A program made the translations under genes and the position numbers. The notes under the pieces are model-generated. The model was not told the origin of the DNA and did not search any database. It saw nothing but the letters and a program-made list of their open reading frames with translations. This document shows, one piece after another, positions 17,044 through 26,635 of a stretch of 64,000 bases of DNA (position 1 is its first letter; each line of letters starts with the position of its first letter). The stretch covers positions 372,001 to 436,000 of the forward strand of contig NZ_FXAJ01000001.1 in NCBI RefSeq assembly GCF_900177535.1, written 5' to 3'. This DNA comes from Priestia filamentosa. GTDB lineage: Bacteria; Bacillota; Bacilli; Bacillales; Bacillaceae_H.

Positions 17044-19173
17044 ATGAAGAAAAAGAGAAGAAAAAAAACGCACATTTCGTTGCGACTTAACCTCCTGTTT
17101 TTTGTTGTTTTTCTTCTTTTTGCAATTTTAATTTTAAGGCTTGGTCTTGTTCAGATTGTCCAAGGTGAAGATTACAAACGAGAAGTAGAAGAAACACAGG
17201 ATTCAACAGTGAGTAACCCAGCTCCACGGGGCAAGATTTATGATCGATATCATCGTTCAATTGTTGATAACAAGCCGCTTAATGCAATTACGTATACGCG
17301 CTTTAAAAATGACCCTGAACAGTCTCTTAAAGTGGCGAAGAAGCTTGCAAAGCTTATTGATAAATCAACAGACAAAGTAACAGAACGAGATATGAAAGAT
17401 TATTGGCTTATGGTTCACCCGAAAAAAGCCAAAAATCTAGTTCCACAGAGTGAAATTAAGAAAAAAGAGTTAGCTGATGATAAAGTCTATGAACTTCAGC
17501 TTGAACGTATTACAAAGAAAGATCTTGCTTCTATTTCGGATGCTGAGATGGAAGTTATCGCAATCAAGCGCGAAATGGACAGCGGGTACAAAATGACGCC
17601 TCAGAACATTAAAAATGAAGGTGTAACAGATGCAGAATATGCTCGCGTTAGTGAGAATTTAGCTGACCTTCCAGGGGTTAATACAACAACATACTGGAAA
17701 CGAAACTATGTTTATGATGGACTGCTTCGCTCACTTTTAGGAAATATTACGAGCGATGAAGAAGGGCTTCCAAAAGACCGCTTAGACTACTACTTAACGC
17801 GTGACTATAGTCGTAACGACCAAGTTGGGAAAAGCTATCTTGAATCTCGCTACGAGGAACTGTTAAACGGTCAAAAAGAGCAAGTAGAATATATTAATAA
17901 TGAAGCAGGCGACATATTAGATACTGAGTTAGTCAAGGAAGGGCAACGCGGTCGCGATCTTGTATTAACAATTGATATGGAACTTCAAAAAGCAGTCGAA
18001 GAGAGTTTAACAAAACGTCTTCAGGCTCATCATAGTGGAAATCCATATATGGACCGTGCATTTGTTATGATGATGGATCCACGTAATGGTGACATTCTAG
18101 CAATGGCTGGAAAGCGCTATGAGAAAAATGAGAAAACAGGAGTTCAAGAGATAACAGACTATGCGCTTGGAAATCTTGTTTCCTCTTATAACATGGGTTC
18201 GACTGTTAAAGGAGCAACAATTTTAGCAGGTCTTGATTCAGGAGCTATCCAACCAGGAACTACTTTTGTAGATGAACCAATCAAAATTAAAGGAACGCCC
18301 CTTAAAAAATCATATAAAAATATGGGACGAATTGGGATAGGAACAGCTCTAGAGATGTCATCAAACGTTTATATGTTTAAAACAGTAATGGCTATGGCTG
18401 ATGCTAATTACGTTCCTGGACGTTCACTTAACATTCCAAAATCAACTTTTGATCAACTACGTAATTACTATTCACAATTTGGTCTGGGGACTGAAACAGG
18501 TCTTGATTTACAAAATGAATTTACAGGATATCAAGGTACAAAATATAATCCAGGTTTTGCACTTGACTTAGGGATTGGTCAGTATGATACATATACACCG
18601 CTACAGCTTGTTCAATATGTGTCAACAATTGCAAATGACGGTTATCGAGTGAAGCCGCAGCTTTTAAAAGAAGTTCGAGAAGCAACGGTTGATGAGGATA
18701 AAGAAGGAAAAATTCTTTATGAATCAGAACCAGAAATTCTAAACCGCATTTCTATGAAAGATGAGTATATTGATGTTGTACAAAACGGTTTCCGTCGTGT
18801 TATGACATCTGGTACAGCTGCAAAGACATTTAAAAATGCAGCATACAATCCAGCAGGAAAAACAGGTACAGCTCAGTCATTCTATACAGAAGGAAATCGT
18901 CCAGAAGGTACAGAACCACCTGAAACAGAGAACCATACGCTTGTAGGTTATGCACCTTACGACAATCCTGAAGTAGCTTTCGCTGTTGTTGTTCCATATG
19001 GCACAACAAGCGATATTGGGACAATGAGTCAACAAGTTGCAAAAGATGCGCTAGACGCTTATTTTGAGAAAAAAGAAGAAGGCGAGAAAGATCAGCAAGA
19101 AAACTTGAATGCAGCAGGCGGCGTTCAAGCTGTAGACAGTGAAGATTCCGAAGCATCAAGTGGAGATGATTAA
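17044..19173 (+). CDS. pbpA: Class B penicillin-binding protein, PbpA type (copy 1)
   Basis: This 709-residue peptidoglycan DD-transpeptidase belongs to the PBP2a/PbpA elongation group. It has a short basic cytosolic N-terminus, one membrane anchor (about 14-36), a PBP dimer domain (about 55-300) and a transpeptidase domain. Active-site motifs are intact: S386-TVK (serine nucleophile and lysine), S439-SN (SxN) and K606-TG. The acidic, low-complexity C-terminal tail resembles that of copy 2. It sits after yqgE, where B. subtilis has a single pbpA of similar length. It is about as close to copy 2 as tandem duplicates are, with long identical stretches. Confidence 0.93.
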   Translation: MKKKRRKKTHISLRLNLLFFVVFLLFAILILRLGLVQIVQGEDYKREVEETQDSTVSNPAPRGKIYDRYHRSIVDNKPLNAITYTRFKNDPEQSLKVAKKLAKLIDKSTDKVTERDMKDYWLMVHPKKAKNLVPQSEIKKKELADDKVYELQLERITKKDLASISDAEMEVIAIKREMDSGYKMTPQNIKNEGVTDAEYARVSENLADLPGVNTTTYWKRNYVYDGLLRSLLGNITSDEEGLPKDRLDYYLTRDYSRNDQVGKSYLESRYEELLNGQKEQVEYINNEAGDILDTELVKEGQRGRDLVLTIDMELQKAVEESLTKRLQAHHSGNPYMDRAFVMMMDPRNGDILAMAGKRYEKNEKTGVQEITDYALGNLVSSYNMGSTVKGATILAGLDSGAIQPGTTFVDEPIKIKGTPLKKSYKNMGRIGIGTALEMSSNVYMFKTVMAMADANYVPGRSLNIPKSTFDQLRNYYSQFGLGTETGLDLQNEFTGYQGTKYNPGFALDLGIGQYDTYTPLQLVQYVSTIANDGYRVKPQLLKEVREATVDEDKEGKILYESEPEILNRISMKDEYIDVVQNGFRRVMTSGTAAKTFKNAAYNPAGKTGTAQSFYTEGNRPEGTEPPETENHTLVGYAPYDNPEVAFAVVVPYGTTSDIGTMSQQVAKDALDAYFEKKEEGEKDQQENLNAAGGVQAVDSEDSEASSGDD

Positions 19174-19195
19174 AATAGAAAAAACCCTCTTTTTA

Positions 19196-19266
19196 TAGAA
19201 AATTTACCAAAAGTGGATTATAATAGTCATATAACATAAAAGCACCTTTTTAAAAGGTGCTTTTAT
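19196..19266 (+). promoter_or_regulatory. Promoter plus leader hairpin of pbpA copy 2
   Basis: TAGAAA (19196-19201), a 17-bp spacer and TATAAT (19219-19224) are followed by a 12-bp hairpin (19238-19263) with core AGCACC / GGTGCT and a T run. The hairpin may terminate copy 1 transcripts, act on the leader of copy 2, or both. Confidence 0.7.
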
Positions 19267-19296
19267 TTTGGTCTTATATAGTAAGGAGAGGGAAAC

Positions 19297-21414
19297 ATGA
19301 AAAGAAAAAAAGGCAGAAAAAGAACGCACATTACAACGCGCGTTAATCTTCTTTTTTTTGTTGTTTTTCTCCTTTTTGCCATTTTGATTTTGAGACTTGG
19401 TCTCGTTCAAATTGTTCAAGGAGAAGAATATAAACGAGAAGCAGAAGCAGAACAAGACTCGACAGTAAGCAATCCTGCTCCGCGTGGGAAAATTTATGAT
19501 CGGTACCATCGCTCTATTGTCGATAACAAACCCGTTAATACAATTACATATACGCGTGTTAAAAATGATCCAGAGCAGTCGTTGAAAGTAGCGAAGAAGC
19601 TAGCAAAACTGATTGACAAGCCAACAGACAAAGTAACGGATCGCGATATGAAAGATTATTGGATTTTAATTCATCCAAACAAAGCGAAAAGATTAGTGCC
19701 GCAAAGCGAAATTGAGAAAAAAGAGCTGTCAGATAAAAAGGTCTATAGCCTGCAGCTTGATCGCATTACGAAAAAAGAGTTAGGAACGATTTCAGCCGGG
19801 GAAAAAGAAGTTATTGCGATTAAACGGGAGATGGACAGCGGCTATAAAATGACGCCTCAATATATTAAGAATGAAGGAGTAACAGCTAAAGAATATGCTC
19901 GCGTTAGTGAAAATTTAGCCGATCTTCCAGGAGTAAATACTACAACATACTGGAATCGTAACTATGTTTATGACGGTTTACTACGCTCGTTAATAGGCAA
20001 CATTACAAGGGATGATGAAGGATTACCAAAAGAGCAACTAGATTATTATTTAACCCGTGACTATGGCCGTAATGATCAAGTCGGAAAAAGCTACCTTGAA
20101 TCGCGCTACGAAGAACTTCTTCACGGCCAAAAAGAGCAAGTGGAGTATATTAATAATAGTGCAGGGGATATATTAGATACGGAGTTAATTAAAGAGGGTC
20201 AGCGTGGTCGTGATCTTGTATTAACAATTGATATGGAATTACAGAAAGTGGTTGAGGAAAGTTTAACTAGTCATCTTAAAGCTCAGCATAATGGGGCAAA
20301 TCCGTATTTGGACCGTGCTTTTGCTATTGCAATGGACCCACGTACAGGAGATATTTTAGCACTAGGCGGGAAACGTTATCAAACAAATGAAGAAACAGGT
20401 AAAGAAGAGTTAACAGACTATGCGCTTGGAAATCTTGTTTCCTCTTATAACATGGGATCAACAGTCAAAGGAGCGACAATTTTAGCTGGTTTAGATTCAG
20501 GGGCGATTGGACCTGGAACCATTATTAATGACCAACCCGTTAAAATCAAAGGGACAAAAGAAAAGAGTTCTTATACTAACATGGGACCAATAGGAATTGG
20601 GACAGCTTTAGAGAGGTCTTCAAACGTTTATATGTTCAAAACTGTGATGAAAATGGCCCATGCTAACTATGTTTATGATCATTCTATTAATATTCCAAAA
20701 TCAACATTTGATCAACTACGAAATTATTATGCACAGTTTGGCTTAGGTGTTGAAACAGGACTTGACCTGCAAAATGAATTTACAGGATATCAAGGTTCAA
20801 AATATAGCCCAGGTTTTGCGCTTGATTTAGGAATTGGCCAGTATGATACATATACACCACTGCAGCTTGTTCAGTATGTATCAACAATCGCAAATGATGG
20901 TTATCGTGTTAGACCACAACTTTTAAAAGAAGTACGTGAATCAACAGTTGATGAGGATCAGGAAGGCAAGATTCTTTATGAATCAGAACCGGAAATTCTA
21001 AATCGTATTTCAATGAAGCAAGAATATATTGATGTTGTACAAAACGGTTTCCGTCGTGTTATGGTAGGTGCTAAAGGAACAGCAGCCTCAACATTTAGAA
21101 ATGCTACGTATAATCCGGCTGGAAAAACAGGAACAGCTGAGTCATTTTATACAGAAGGAAAAAGATCCAAAGGAACTGAACCTCCTTCAGTAGAGAATCA
21201 TACGTTAGTTGGTTATGCGCCATATGACAATCCTGAAATTGCCTTTGCTGTCGTTGTACCCTATGCCAACGGTAATAAAGTAGGTGCAATGAGCCAACAA
21301 ATCGGTAAAGATGTTCTTGACTCTTATTTCGAAAAGAAAAAACAAGGAGAAAAAGACCAAGAAGAAAACTTAAATGCAGAAGGCGGCGTTCAAGCTCTAA
21401 ACAGTGAAGACTAA
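19297..21414 (+). CDS. Class B penicillin-binding protein, PbpA type (copy 2)
   Basis: This 705-residue tandem paralogue has the same architecture as the preceding gene: basic N-terminus, one anchor, PBP dimer domain, transpeptidase. The catalytic set is complete: S388-TVK, SSN near residue 443 and K610-TG. It is closest to copy 1, sharing the same C-terminal tail pattern (EKDQEENLNAEGGVQA), and differs mainly in the variable loops. AAGGAGAGG precedes the ATG. It should be an active cross-linking enzyme; separate expression or beta-lactam sensitivity is possible but unproven. Confidence 0.92.
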   Translation: MKRKKGRKRTHITTRVNLLFFVVFLLFAILILRLGLVQIVQGEEYKREAEAEQDSTVSNPAPRGKIYDRYHRSIVDNKPVNTITYTRVKNDPEQSLKVAKKLAKLIDKPTDKVTDRDMKDYWILIHPNKAKRLVPQSEIEKKELSDKKVYSLQLDRITKKELGTISAGEKEVIAIKREMDSGYKMTPQYIKNEGVTAKEYARVSENLADLPGVNTTTYWNRNYVYDGLLRSLIGNITRDDEGLPKEQLDYYLTRDYGRNDQVGKSYLESRYEELLHGQKEQVEYINNSAGDILDTELIKEGQRGRDLVLTIDMELQKVVEESLTSHLKAQHNGANPYLDRAFAIAMDPRTGDILALGGKRYQTNEETGKEELTDYALGNLVSSYNMGSTVKGATILAGLDSGAIGPGTIINDQPVKIKGTKEKSSYTNMGPIGIGTALERSSNVYMFKTVMKMAHANYVYDHSINIPKSTFDQLRNYYAQFGLGVETGLDLQNEFTGYQGSKYSPGFALDLGIGQYDTYTPLQLVQYVSTIANDGYRVRPQLLKEVRESTVDEDQEGKILYESEPEILNRISMKQEYIDVVQNGFRRVMVGAKGTAASTFRNATYNPAGKTGTAESFYTEGKRSKGTEPPSVENHTLVGYAPYDNPEIAFAVVVPYANGNKVGAMSQQIGKDVLDSYFEKKKQGEKDQEENLNAEGGVQALNSED

Positions 21415-21436
21415 ACTAGAAAAATAGTTAAGTTTG

Positions 21437-21516
21437 TAGAAATTTTACTAATAATGGATTAAACTATATGTGACAACAAGTAGAGGCACCTTTTTGCAAG
21501 GTGCCTTTATTTTTTG
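21437..21516 (+). promoter_or_regulatory. Promoter plus leader hairpin of pbpA copy 3
   Basis: TAGAAA (21437-21442), a 17-bp spacer and TAAACT (21460-21465) are followed by hairpin AGGCACCTT / AAGGTGCCT (21484-21506) and a T-rich tract. The -10 is the weakest of the three copies. Confidence 0.6.
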
Positions 21517-21541
21517 AGGAATTTCTACAGGGGGAGAAGGA

Positions 21542-23572
21542 ATGAAAAAGAAGAGAAGAAAATCTCAACTTTCAACGAGAATCAACTTATTGTTTTGTAT
21601 TGTCTTTTTTCTTTTTGCTGTACTTATTTTAAGGCTTGGACTTGTTCAAATTGTAAGAGGAGAAGAGTACAAACGCGAAGCGGAAGAAATACAGGACGTG
21701 TCTGTTGAAAACCCCGTTCCTCGCGGAAAGATTTATGATAGCAGCTATAGATCAATTGTTGATAACGTTCCGCTTGAGGCTATTACGTATACTCGATTTG
21801 AGGATGATCCGGAAAAAACACTTTCAGTAGCTAGAAAACTAGCAAAAATGATTGATAAACCAATCGAAGATGTTACGGAACGTGATAAAAAAGATTATTG
21901 GATTTTAACGAATAAAAAGAAAGCAGAAGCAAAAGTACCACAAGAAGAGATTGAAAAGAAAGAATTATCAGATAAAGAGGCTTATGAGCTGCAGCTCAAA
22001 CGTATTACAGAGAAAGATTTATCTTCACTTTCTAAGCAAGATGAGGAGATTATTGCAATAAAAATTGCAATGGATGACGGTTATAAACAAACTCCTCAAG
22101 TTATTAAAGGGGAAGGTGTTACAAAAGAGGAATATGCCCGCGTTAGTGAGAACCTAGCCGATCTTCCAGGTGTTAATACAACAGTCCTTTGGGAAAGAAG
22201 CTATGTTTATGATGACCTTTTGCGTTCTCTTCTAGGAAACATCACCTCTGAAGGAGAAGGATTGCCAGAAGAGAAGCTTCAGCACTTTCTCGTACGAGAA
22301 TATAGCAGAAGTGATAGAGTTGGAAAAAGTTATCTTGAAGCTCGCTATGAAGAAACGCTAAATGGAGAAAAAGAGCGTGTTGAATATATTAACAACGAAG
22401 AGGGGGACATTATTGGTACAGAGTCAATTCAAGAAGGTGAGCGAGGACGCGATCTTGTTTTAACAATTGATATGGAGCTTCAAAAAGCAGTCGAAGAATC
22501 GCTAACAAGAAATTTAAAAACGTATCAAGGTGAACCATATCTTGACCGAGCATTTGCGATTATGATGAACCCAAAAACAGGTGATATTCTAGCAATGGGT
22601 GGAAAGCGATTTGAAAAAAATGAAAACGAAAAAGAAGAAATTAAAGATTTTGCACTTGGGAACCTAGTTTCTTCATATGGTATGGGATCAACTGTAAAAG
22701 GAGCAACAATTCTAGCGGGTCTTGATTCAGGAGCAATTACTCCAAATACCATGTTTTTAGATGAGCCACTTTACATTGCAAGCACGCCAAAGAAAGGATC
22801 ATATAGCAATAACCTGGGAACTCTTGGTATCAATGGAGCTCTTGCGAAGTCATCAAACGTATATATGTTCAAAACAGTTATTGAAATGGCTGGAACAAAG
22901 TATATTCGAAACGGCTCACTGCAAATCGGTCCTAAAACATTTGAACAACTTCGTAATTATTATGGCCAGTTCGGTTTAGGAGTTGAAACAGGGTTGGATT
23001 TACAAAATGAATTTACAGGCTATAAAGGGTCGGAGTTCAACCCAGGTTTGGCACTTGACTTATCGATTGGCCAGTATGATACGTATACTCCGTTACAACT
23101 TGTTCAGTACGTCTCAACGATTGCAAACGACGGCTACCGCGTTCGTCCACAGCTTGTGAAAGAAATTCGAGAGGCAACTATTGAAGAAGATAAGCGGGGG
23201 AAAGTTTTACACGCTACAGAACCTGAGATTTTAAACCGCATTTCAATGAAAGATGAATACATTGATATTGTGCAACGCGGTTTTAGAAGCGTGATGACAA
23301 CGGGAACAGCTAAACAATTTGCAAGTAAATCATACAAACCTGCTGGTAAGACAGGAACAGCTCAGTCTCTTTACACAGAAGGAGAAGGCCCAAATGTAGA
23401 AACCTACAATGTTACACTTGTTGGCTATGCTCCATATGATAATCCTGAAGTAGCCTTTGCCGTTGTTGTGCCATATGCCATAAGTTCAGATAATCCAATG
23501 TCAAAAAATATTGGAATGGATATTCTGGATGCTTATTTTGAACAAAACGAAGATAAAGAAGATGCTCAATAA
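21542..23572 (+). CDS. Class B penicillin-binding protein, PbpA type (copy 3)
   Basis: This 676-residue third member of the tandem is the most diverged and lacks the long acidic tail. The anchor (about 15-35), dimer domain and transpeptidase are present with a full catalytic set: S383-TVK, SSN near residue 439 and K603-TG. GGGGGAGAAGG precedes the ATG. The intact motifs argue against decay. A terminator follows, which closes the pbpA cluster before the Pho-controlled pst operon. Confidence 0.92.
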   Translation: MKKKRRKSQLSTRINLLFCIVFFLFAVLILRLGLVQIVRGEEYKREAEEIQDVSVENPVPRGKIYDSSYRSIVDNVPLEAITYTRFEDDPEKTLSVARKLAKMIDKPIEDVTERDKKDYWILTNKKKAEAKVPQEEIEKKELSDKEAYELQLKRITEKDLSSLSKQDEEIIAIKIAMDDGYKQTPQVIKGEGVTKEEYARVSENLADLPGVNTTVLWERSYVYDDLLRSLLGNITSEGEGLPEEKLQHFLVREYSRSDRVGKSYLEARYEETLNGEKERVEYINNEEGDIIGTESIQEGERGRDLVLTIDMELQKAVEESLTRNLKTYQGEPYLDRAFAIMMNPKTGDILAMGGKRFEKNENEKEEIKDFALGNLVSSYGMGSTVKGATILAGLDSGAITPNTMFLDEPLYIASTPKKGSYSNNLGTLGINGALAKSSNVYMFKTVIEMAGTKYIRNGSLQIGPKTFEQLRNYYGQFGLGVETGLDLQNEFTGYKGSEFNPGLALDLSIGQYDTYTPLQLVQYVSTIANDGYRVRPQLVKEIREATIEEDKRGKVLHATEPEILNRISMKDEYIDIVQRGFRSVMTTGTAKQFASKSYKPAGKTGTAQSLYTEGEGPNVETYNVTLVGYAPYDNPEVAFAVVVPYAISSDNPMSKNIGMDILDAYFEQNEDKEDAQ

Positions 23573-23601
23573 TATTTTAAAATAAATTAGGTCTAAAAGA
23601 G

Positions 23602-23641
23602 GGAAGACGAAAGCGTTCAAGCGCGATTGTCTTCCTTTTTT
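23602..23641 (+). terminator. Terminator after the pbpA cluster
   Basis: Stem GGAAGAC (23602-23608) pairs with GTCTTCC (23629-23635), followed by six T residues. The 20-nt loop may hold a small inner stem (GCG/CGC). Confidence 0.8.
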
Positions 23642-23693
23642 GTCGATTTAACAGGGATAAATAGGAGAAAAGAGCTATAAAAAATATGCAACA

Positions 23694-23732
23694 TTTACAA
23701 AACATTTACATTCGATTAAAACTAGTTTAAAA
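23694..23732 (+). promoter_or_regulatory. Pho box upstream of pstS
   Basis: TTTACA (23694), TTTACA (23705), TTAAAA (23716) and TTAAAA (23727) repeat with an exact 11-bp period, the PhoP-binding pattern of Bacillus. A weak -10 candidate TATTGT follows at 23742-23747, 47 nt before the pstS ATG. Confidence 0.85.
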
Positions 23733-23793
23733 ATTGAGCGTTATTGTAGTACTCGTAGGACAAAACAACGAATATTCTTAGGGGGAATTACCA

Positions 23794-24711
23794 ATGAAAA
23801 GCTTCAAGCGTCTCACATTTATGATGATGCTATCGTTAGTAGTAATCATCGCTGCAGCCTGTGGGAATAACAGTGCAAAAGAAGACGGTGAAGGAAATAG
23901 TGGTTCAGGAGAGGGCTCAGGAGAACTTTCTGGATCAATCACAGTTTCTGGCTCAAGTGCAATGCAACCTTTAGTAGCTGCTGCTGCTGAACAGTTTATG
24001 AATGAAAATCCAGATGTTGACGTACAAGTACAAGCTGGTGGTTCGGGTACAGGACTTAGCCAAGTTTCTGAAGGTTCTGTAGACATTGGAAACTCTGATG
24101 TATTTGCAGAAGAAAAAGAAGGTATTCCAGCAGACGAGCTTGTTGACCATAAAGTAGCCGTTGTTGGTATGACAGCTGCTGTAAACCCTGAAGTAGGCAT
24201 TAAAGATATTTCTAAAGAAGATCTTAAAAAAGTATTCACTGGTGAAATTAAAAACTGGAAAGAACTTGGTGGTAAAGACCAAAAAATCGTTCTTGTAAAC
24301 CGTCCAGATTCTTCTGGTACTCGTGATACTTTTGTAAAATATGGTTTAGATGGTGAAACACCTGCAGAAGGCGTAACAGAAGACTCTTCAAACACAGTTA
24401 AAAAAATTATCTCTGAAACTGAAGGTGCTGTAGGATATCTAGCGTTCTCATATTTCACTGATGATACAGTAACACCACTTTCAGTTGATGGTGTTAAAGC
24501 AACAGATGAGAATGTTCAAAAAGGGGAATTCCCAATCTGGGCTTACCAACATTCTTACACTAAAGGCGAAGCTGATGGTGTAGCTAAAGAATTTTTAGAC
24601 TACATGATGAGTGAAGAATTCCAAAAATCTGTTCTTAAAGACCAAGGTTACATTCCAGCGATCGATATGAAAGTTGAGCGTGACGCAGAAGGTAAACAAA
24701 CAGATAAATAA
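23794..24711 (+). CDS. pstS: Phosphate-binding lipoprotein PstS
   Basis: This is the 305-residue substrate-binding lipoprotein of the high-affinity Pst phosphate importer. It has a signal peptide with lipobox AAAC (Cys23), a Gly/Ser/Glu-rich linker to about residue 45, then a PBP-like domain with phosphate-contact motifs SGSSAMQP (near 52), GGSGTG (near 83) and PDSSGTRD (near 171). It begins the pst operon behind the Pho box, with TTAGGGGG before the ATG. It is induced by phosphate starvation in the known family. Confidence 0.96.
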   Translation: MKSFKRLTFMMMLSLVVIIAAACGNNSAKEDGEGNSGSGEGSGELSGSITVSGSSAMQPLVAAAAEQFMNENPDVDVQVQAGGSGTGLSQVSEGSVDIGNSDVFAEEKEGIPADELVDHKVAVVGMTAAVNPEVGIKDISKEDLKKVFTGEIKNWKELGGKDQKIVLVNRPDSSGTRDTFVKYGLDGETPAEGVTEDSSNTVKKIISETEGAVGYLAFSYFTDDTVTPLSVDGVKATDENVQKGEFPIWAYQHSYTKGEADGVAKEFLDYMMSEEFQKSVLKDQGYIPAIDMKVERDAEGKQTDK

Positions 24712-24748
24712 AAACATTGCATGGCTCTTTAGGAAAACTATTTAAAGT

Positions 24749-24785
24749 AATAGGGTAAGTGCTAAAAGGAGGCATTTACCCTATT
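24749..24785 (+). promoter_or_regulatory. Stem-loop between pstS and pstC
   Basis: A 14-bp inverted repeat (AATAGGGTAAGTGC / GCATTTACCCTATT, one G-U pair) has a 9-nt loop and no T run. It may stabilise the pstS message or reduce read-through, as proposed for pst operons of Bacillus. Confidence 0.75.
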
Positions 24786-24811
24786 GCAATGTTATTAGGG
24801 GTGTTTTAAAA

Positions 24812-25729
24812 ATGGAAAATAAAATGAGTTTAACAGCTAGGGAGCGTCTCATCACTTCAAAGAAAAATAAACATAAGGATGAAACGCGTGGGAAATGGTT
24901 GGTAAGAATTTGTGCATTAATCATGATTGCTGCAACAGTAGCAATTACAATATTCCTAACAGTAAAGGGGTTACAATCCTTCATTAAAAATGGTGTAAGC
25001 CCAATTGAATTTTTAACCAGTACAGATTGGAATCCAAAAAATGGAGAATTTGGTGCGGTACCGTTTATTTTCGGCTCATTTGCTGTAACATTTTTATCGG
25101 CAATTATTGCAGCTCCACTTGGCATTGGAGGAGCTATTTTTATGACGGAGATTGCACCTTCATGGGGACGAAAAATTTTGCAGCCGGTTATTGAGCTGCT
25201 GGTTGGTATTCCGTCCGTTGTTTATGGATTCATAGGTCTTACAATACTTGTTCCGTATATCCGCGGAAATTTTGGAGGCATTGGCTTCAGTTTACTAACA
25301 GGAACAATTGTTTTATCAATTATGATTCTTCCAACGGTTACAACTATTGCAACAGATGCAATGAGTTCATTACCGAAAAGTCTTCGTGATGGCTCTTATG
25401 CGCTTGGGGCTACTCGTTGGCAAACGATTCGAAAAGTATTAATTCCTGCAGCTCTTCCATCACTTTTAACAGCAATCGTTCTTGGGATGGCTCGTGCATT
25501 TGGAGAAGCATTAGCAGTTCAGATGGTAATCGGAAATACAAGAAATCTTCCAGAAACGCTTCTAGACCCGTCAGCAACATTAACAACGATTATTACGCTT
25601 AACATGGGACATACAACATACGGAAGTATTGAAAATAATACGCTATGGTCAATGGGACTTATCCTTTTGGTTATGTCATTTGCTTTCATTCTTGTTATTC
25701 GCTATCTATCTGCTAGGAGGAAAATGTAA
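24812..25729 (+). CDS. pstC: Phosphate ABC transporter permease PstC
   Basis: This 305-residue permease has six main membrane segments. The ABC-permease EAA loop is visible near residue 198 (GSYALGATRWQTIRKVLIP). A charged 30-residue N-terminus precedes the first segment. With PstA it forms the channel for phosphate delivered by PstS. The stop codon shares one base with the pstA start. Confidence 0.95.
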   Translation: MENKMSLTARERLITSKKNKHKDETRGKWLVRICALIMIAATVAITIFLTVKGLQSFIKNGVSPIEFLTSTDWNPKNGEFGAVPFIFGSFAVTFLSAIIAAPLGIGGAIFMTEIAPSWGRKILQPVIELLVGIPSVVYGFIGLTILVPYIRGNFGGIGFSLLTGTIVLSIMILPTVTTIATDAMSSLPKSLRDGSYALGATRWQTIRKVLIPAALPSLLTAIVLGMARAFGEALAVQMVIGNTRNLPETLLDPSATLTTIITLNMGHTTYGSIENNTLWSMGLILLVMSFAFILVIRYLSARRKM

Positions 25730-26616
25730 TGAACAGTAAGAAGTGGGATAAAATTGCGACAGGAGTATTTATCATCATCGCAGGGATTATCGTGTCGCTG
25801 CTTGTGGCATTATTTTCTTATATTATTGTTAACGGATTTAAACAGCTTTCATTTGATTTTATAACAAATCCATCAAGTGCAGTTATGGCAGGCGGTGGAA
25901 TAAGAGATCAGCTTTTTAATTCTCTATATATTCTCGTCATCACAATGGTTATCACAGTTCCGCTTGGAATTGGTGGCGGAATTTATATGGCTGAATACGC
26001 AAAACCAGGAAAAGTAACAGATTTTATTCGTACTTGTATTGAAGTTTTAGCTTCACTTCCATCTATTGTTATTGGAATGTTTGGTTTATTAATGTTTGTT
26101 AACCTAACAGGCTGGGGTTACACGATTATTGGCGGAGCTCTAGCTCTTACTGTATTTAACTTACCTGTTATGGTACGTGTGAGTGAAGATGCTATTCGCT
26201 CTGTACCAAGAGATCAAAAAGAAGCAAGTCTTGCATTAGGAATTACACATTGGCATACGATTAAAACGGTTCTACTGCCAACAGCATTCCCATCTATTTT
26301 GACGGGAGCTATCTTAGCATCTGGACGTGTCTTTGGGGAAGCAGCAGCGCTTCTTTTCACTGCAGGGCTTTCAACACCTCGTCTTGATTATGCAAACCTT
26401 AATCCGTTTTCTGAAACATCACCATTAAATATCTTCCGTCCAGCTGAGACATTAGCTGTACACATTTGGTCTGTAAATACACAAGGACTTATTCCTGACG
26501 TGAGCGAGATTGCGAATGGTTCTTCAGCAGTACTTGTATTGGCAGTTCTTGTGTTCAACTTATTAGCACGTTTCATTGGAAGTATTATTCATAAAAAACT
26601 AACAGCTTCAAAATAA
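25729..26616 (+). CDS. pstA: Phosphate ABC transporter permease PstA
   Basis: This 295-residue partner permease of PstC has six membrane segments and an EAA loop near residue 165 ([20 protein letters not shown]). Its first base is the last base of pstC, so translation is coupled. The family and operon place are unambiguous. Confidence 0.95.
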   Translation: MNSKKWDKIATGVFIIIAGIIVSLLVALFSYIIVNGFKQLSFDFITNPSSAVMAGGGIRDQLFNSLYILVITMVITVPLGIGGGIYMAEYAKPGKVTDFIRTCIEVLASLPSIVIGMFGLLMFVNLTGWGYTIIGGALALTVFNLPVMVRVSEDAIRSVPRDQKEASLALGITHWHTIKTVLLPTAFPSILTGAILASGRVFGEAAALLFTAGLSTPRLDYANLNPFSETSPLNIFRPAETLAVHIWSVNTQGLIPDVSEIANGSSAVLVLAVLVFNLLARFIGSIIHKKLTASK

Positions 26617-26635
26617 TAGAGTGGGGGTTTCCAAT

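Noticed and set aside
23778-24458. 226-codon minus-strand open frame over pstS
   Set aside because: It is the antisense shadow of pstS codon bias (Ser/Thr/Pro-rich) and has no binding site.
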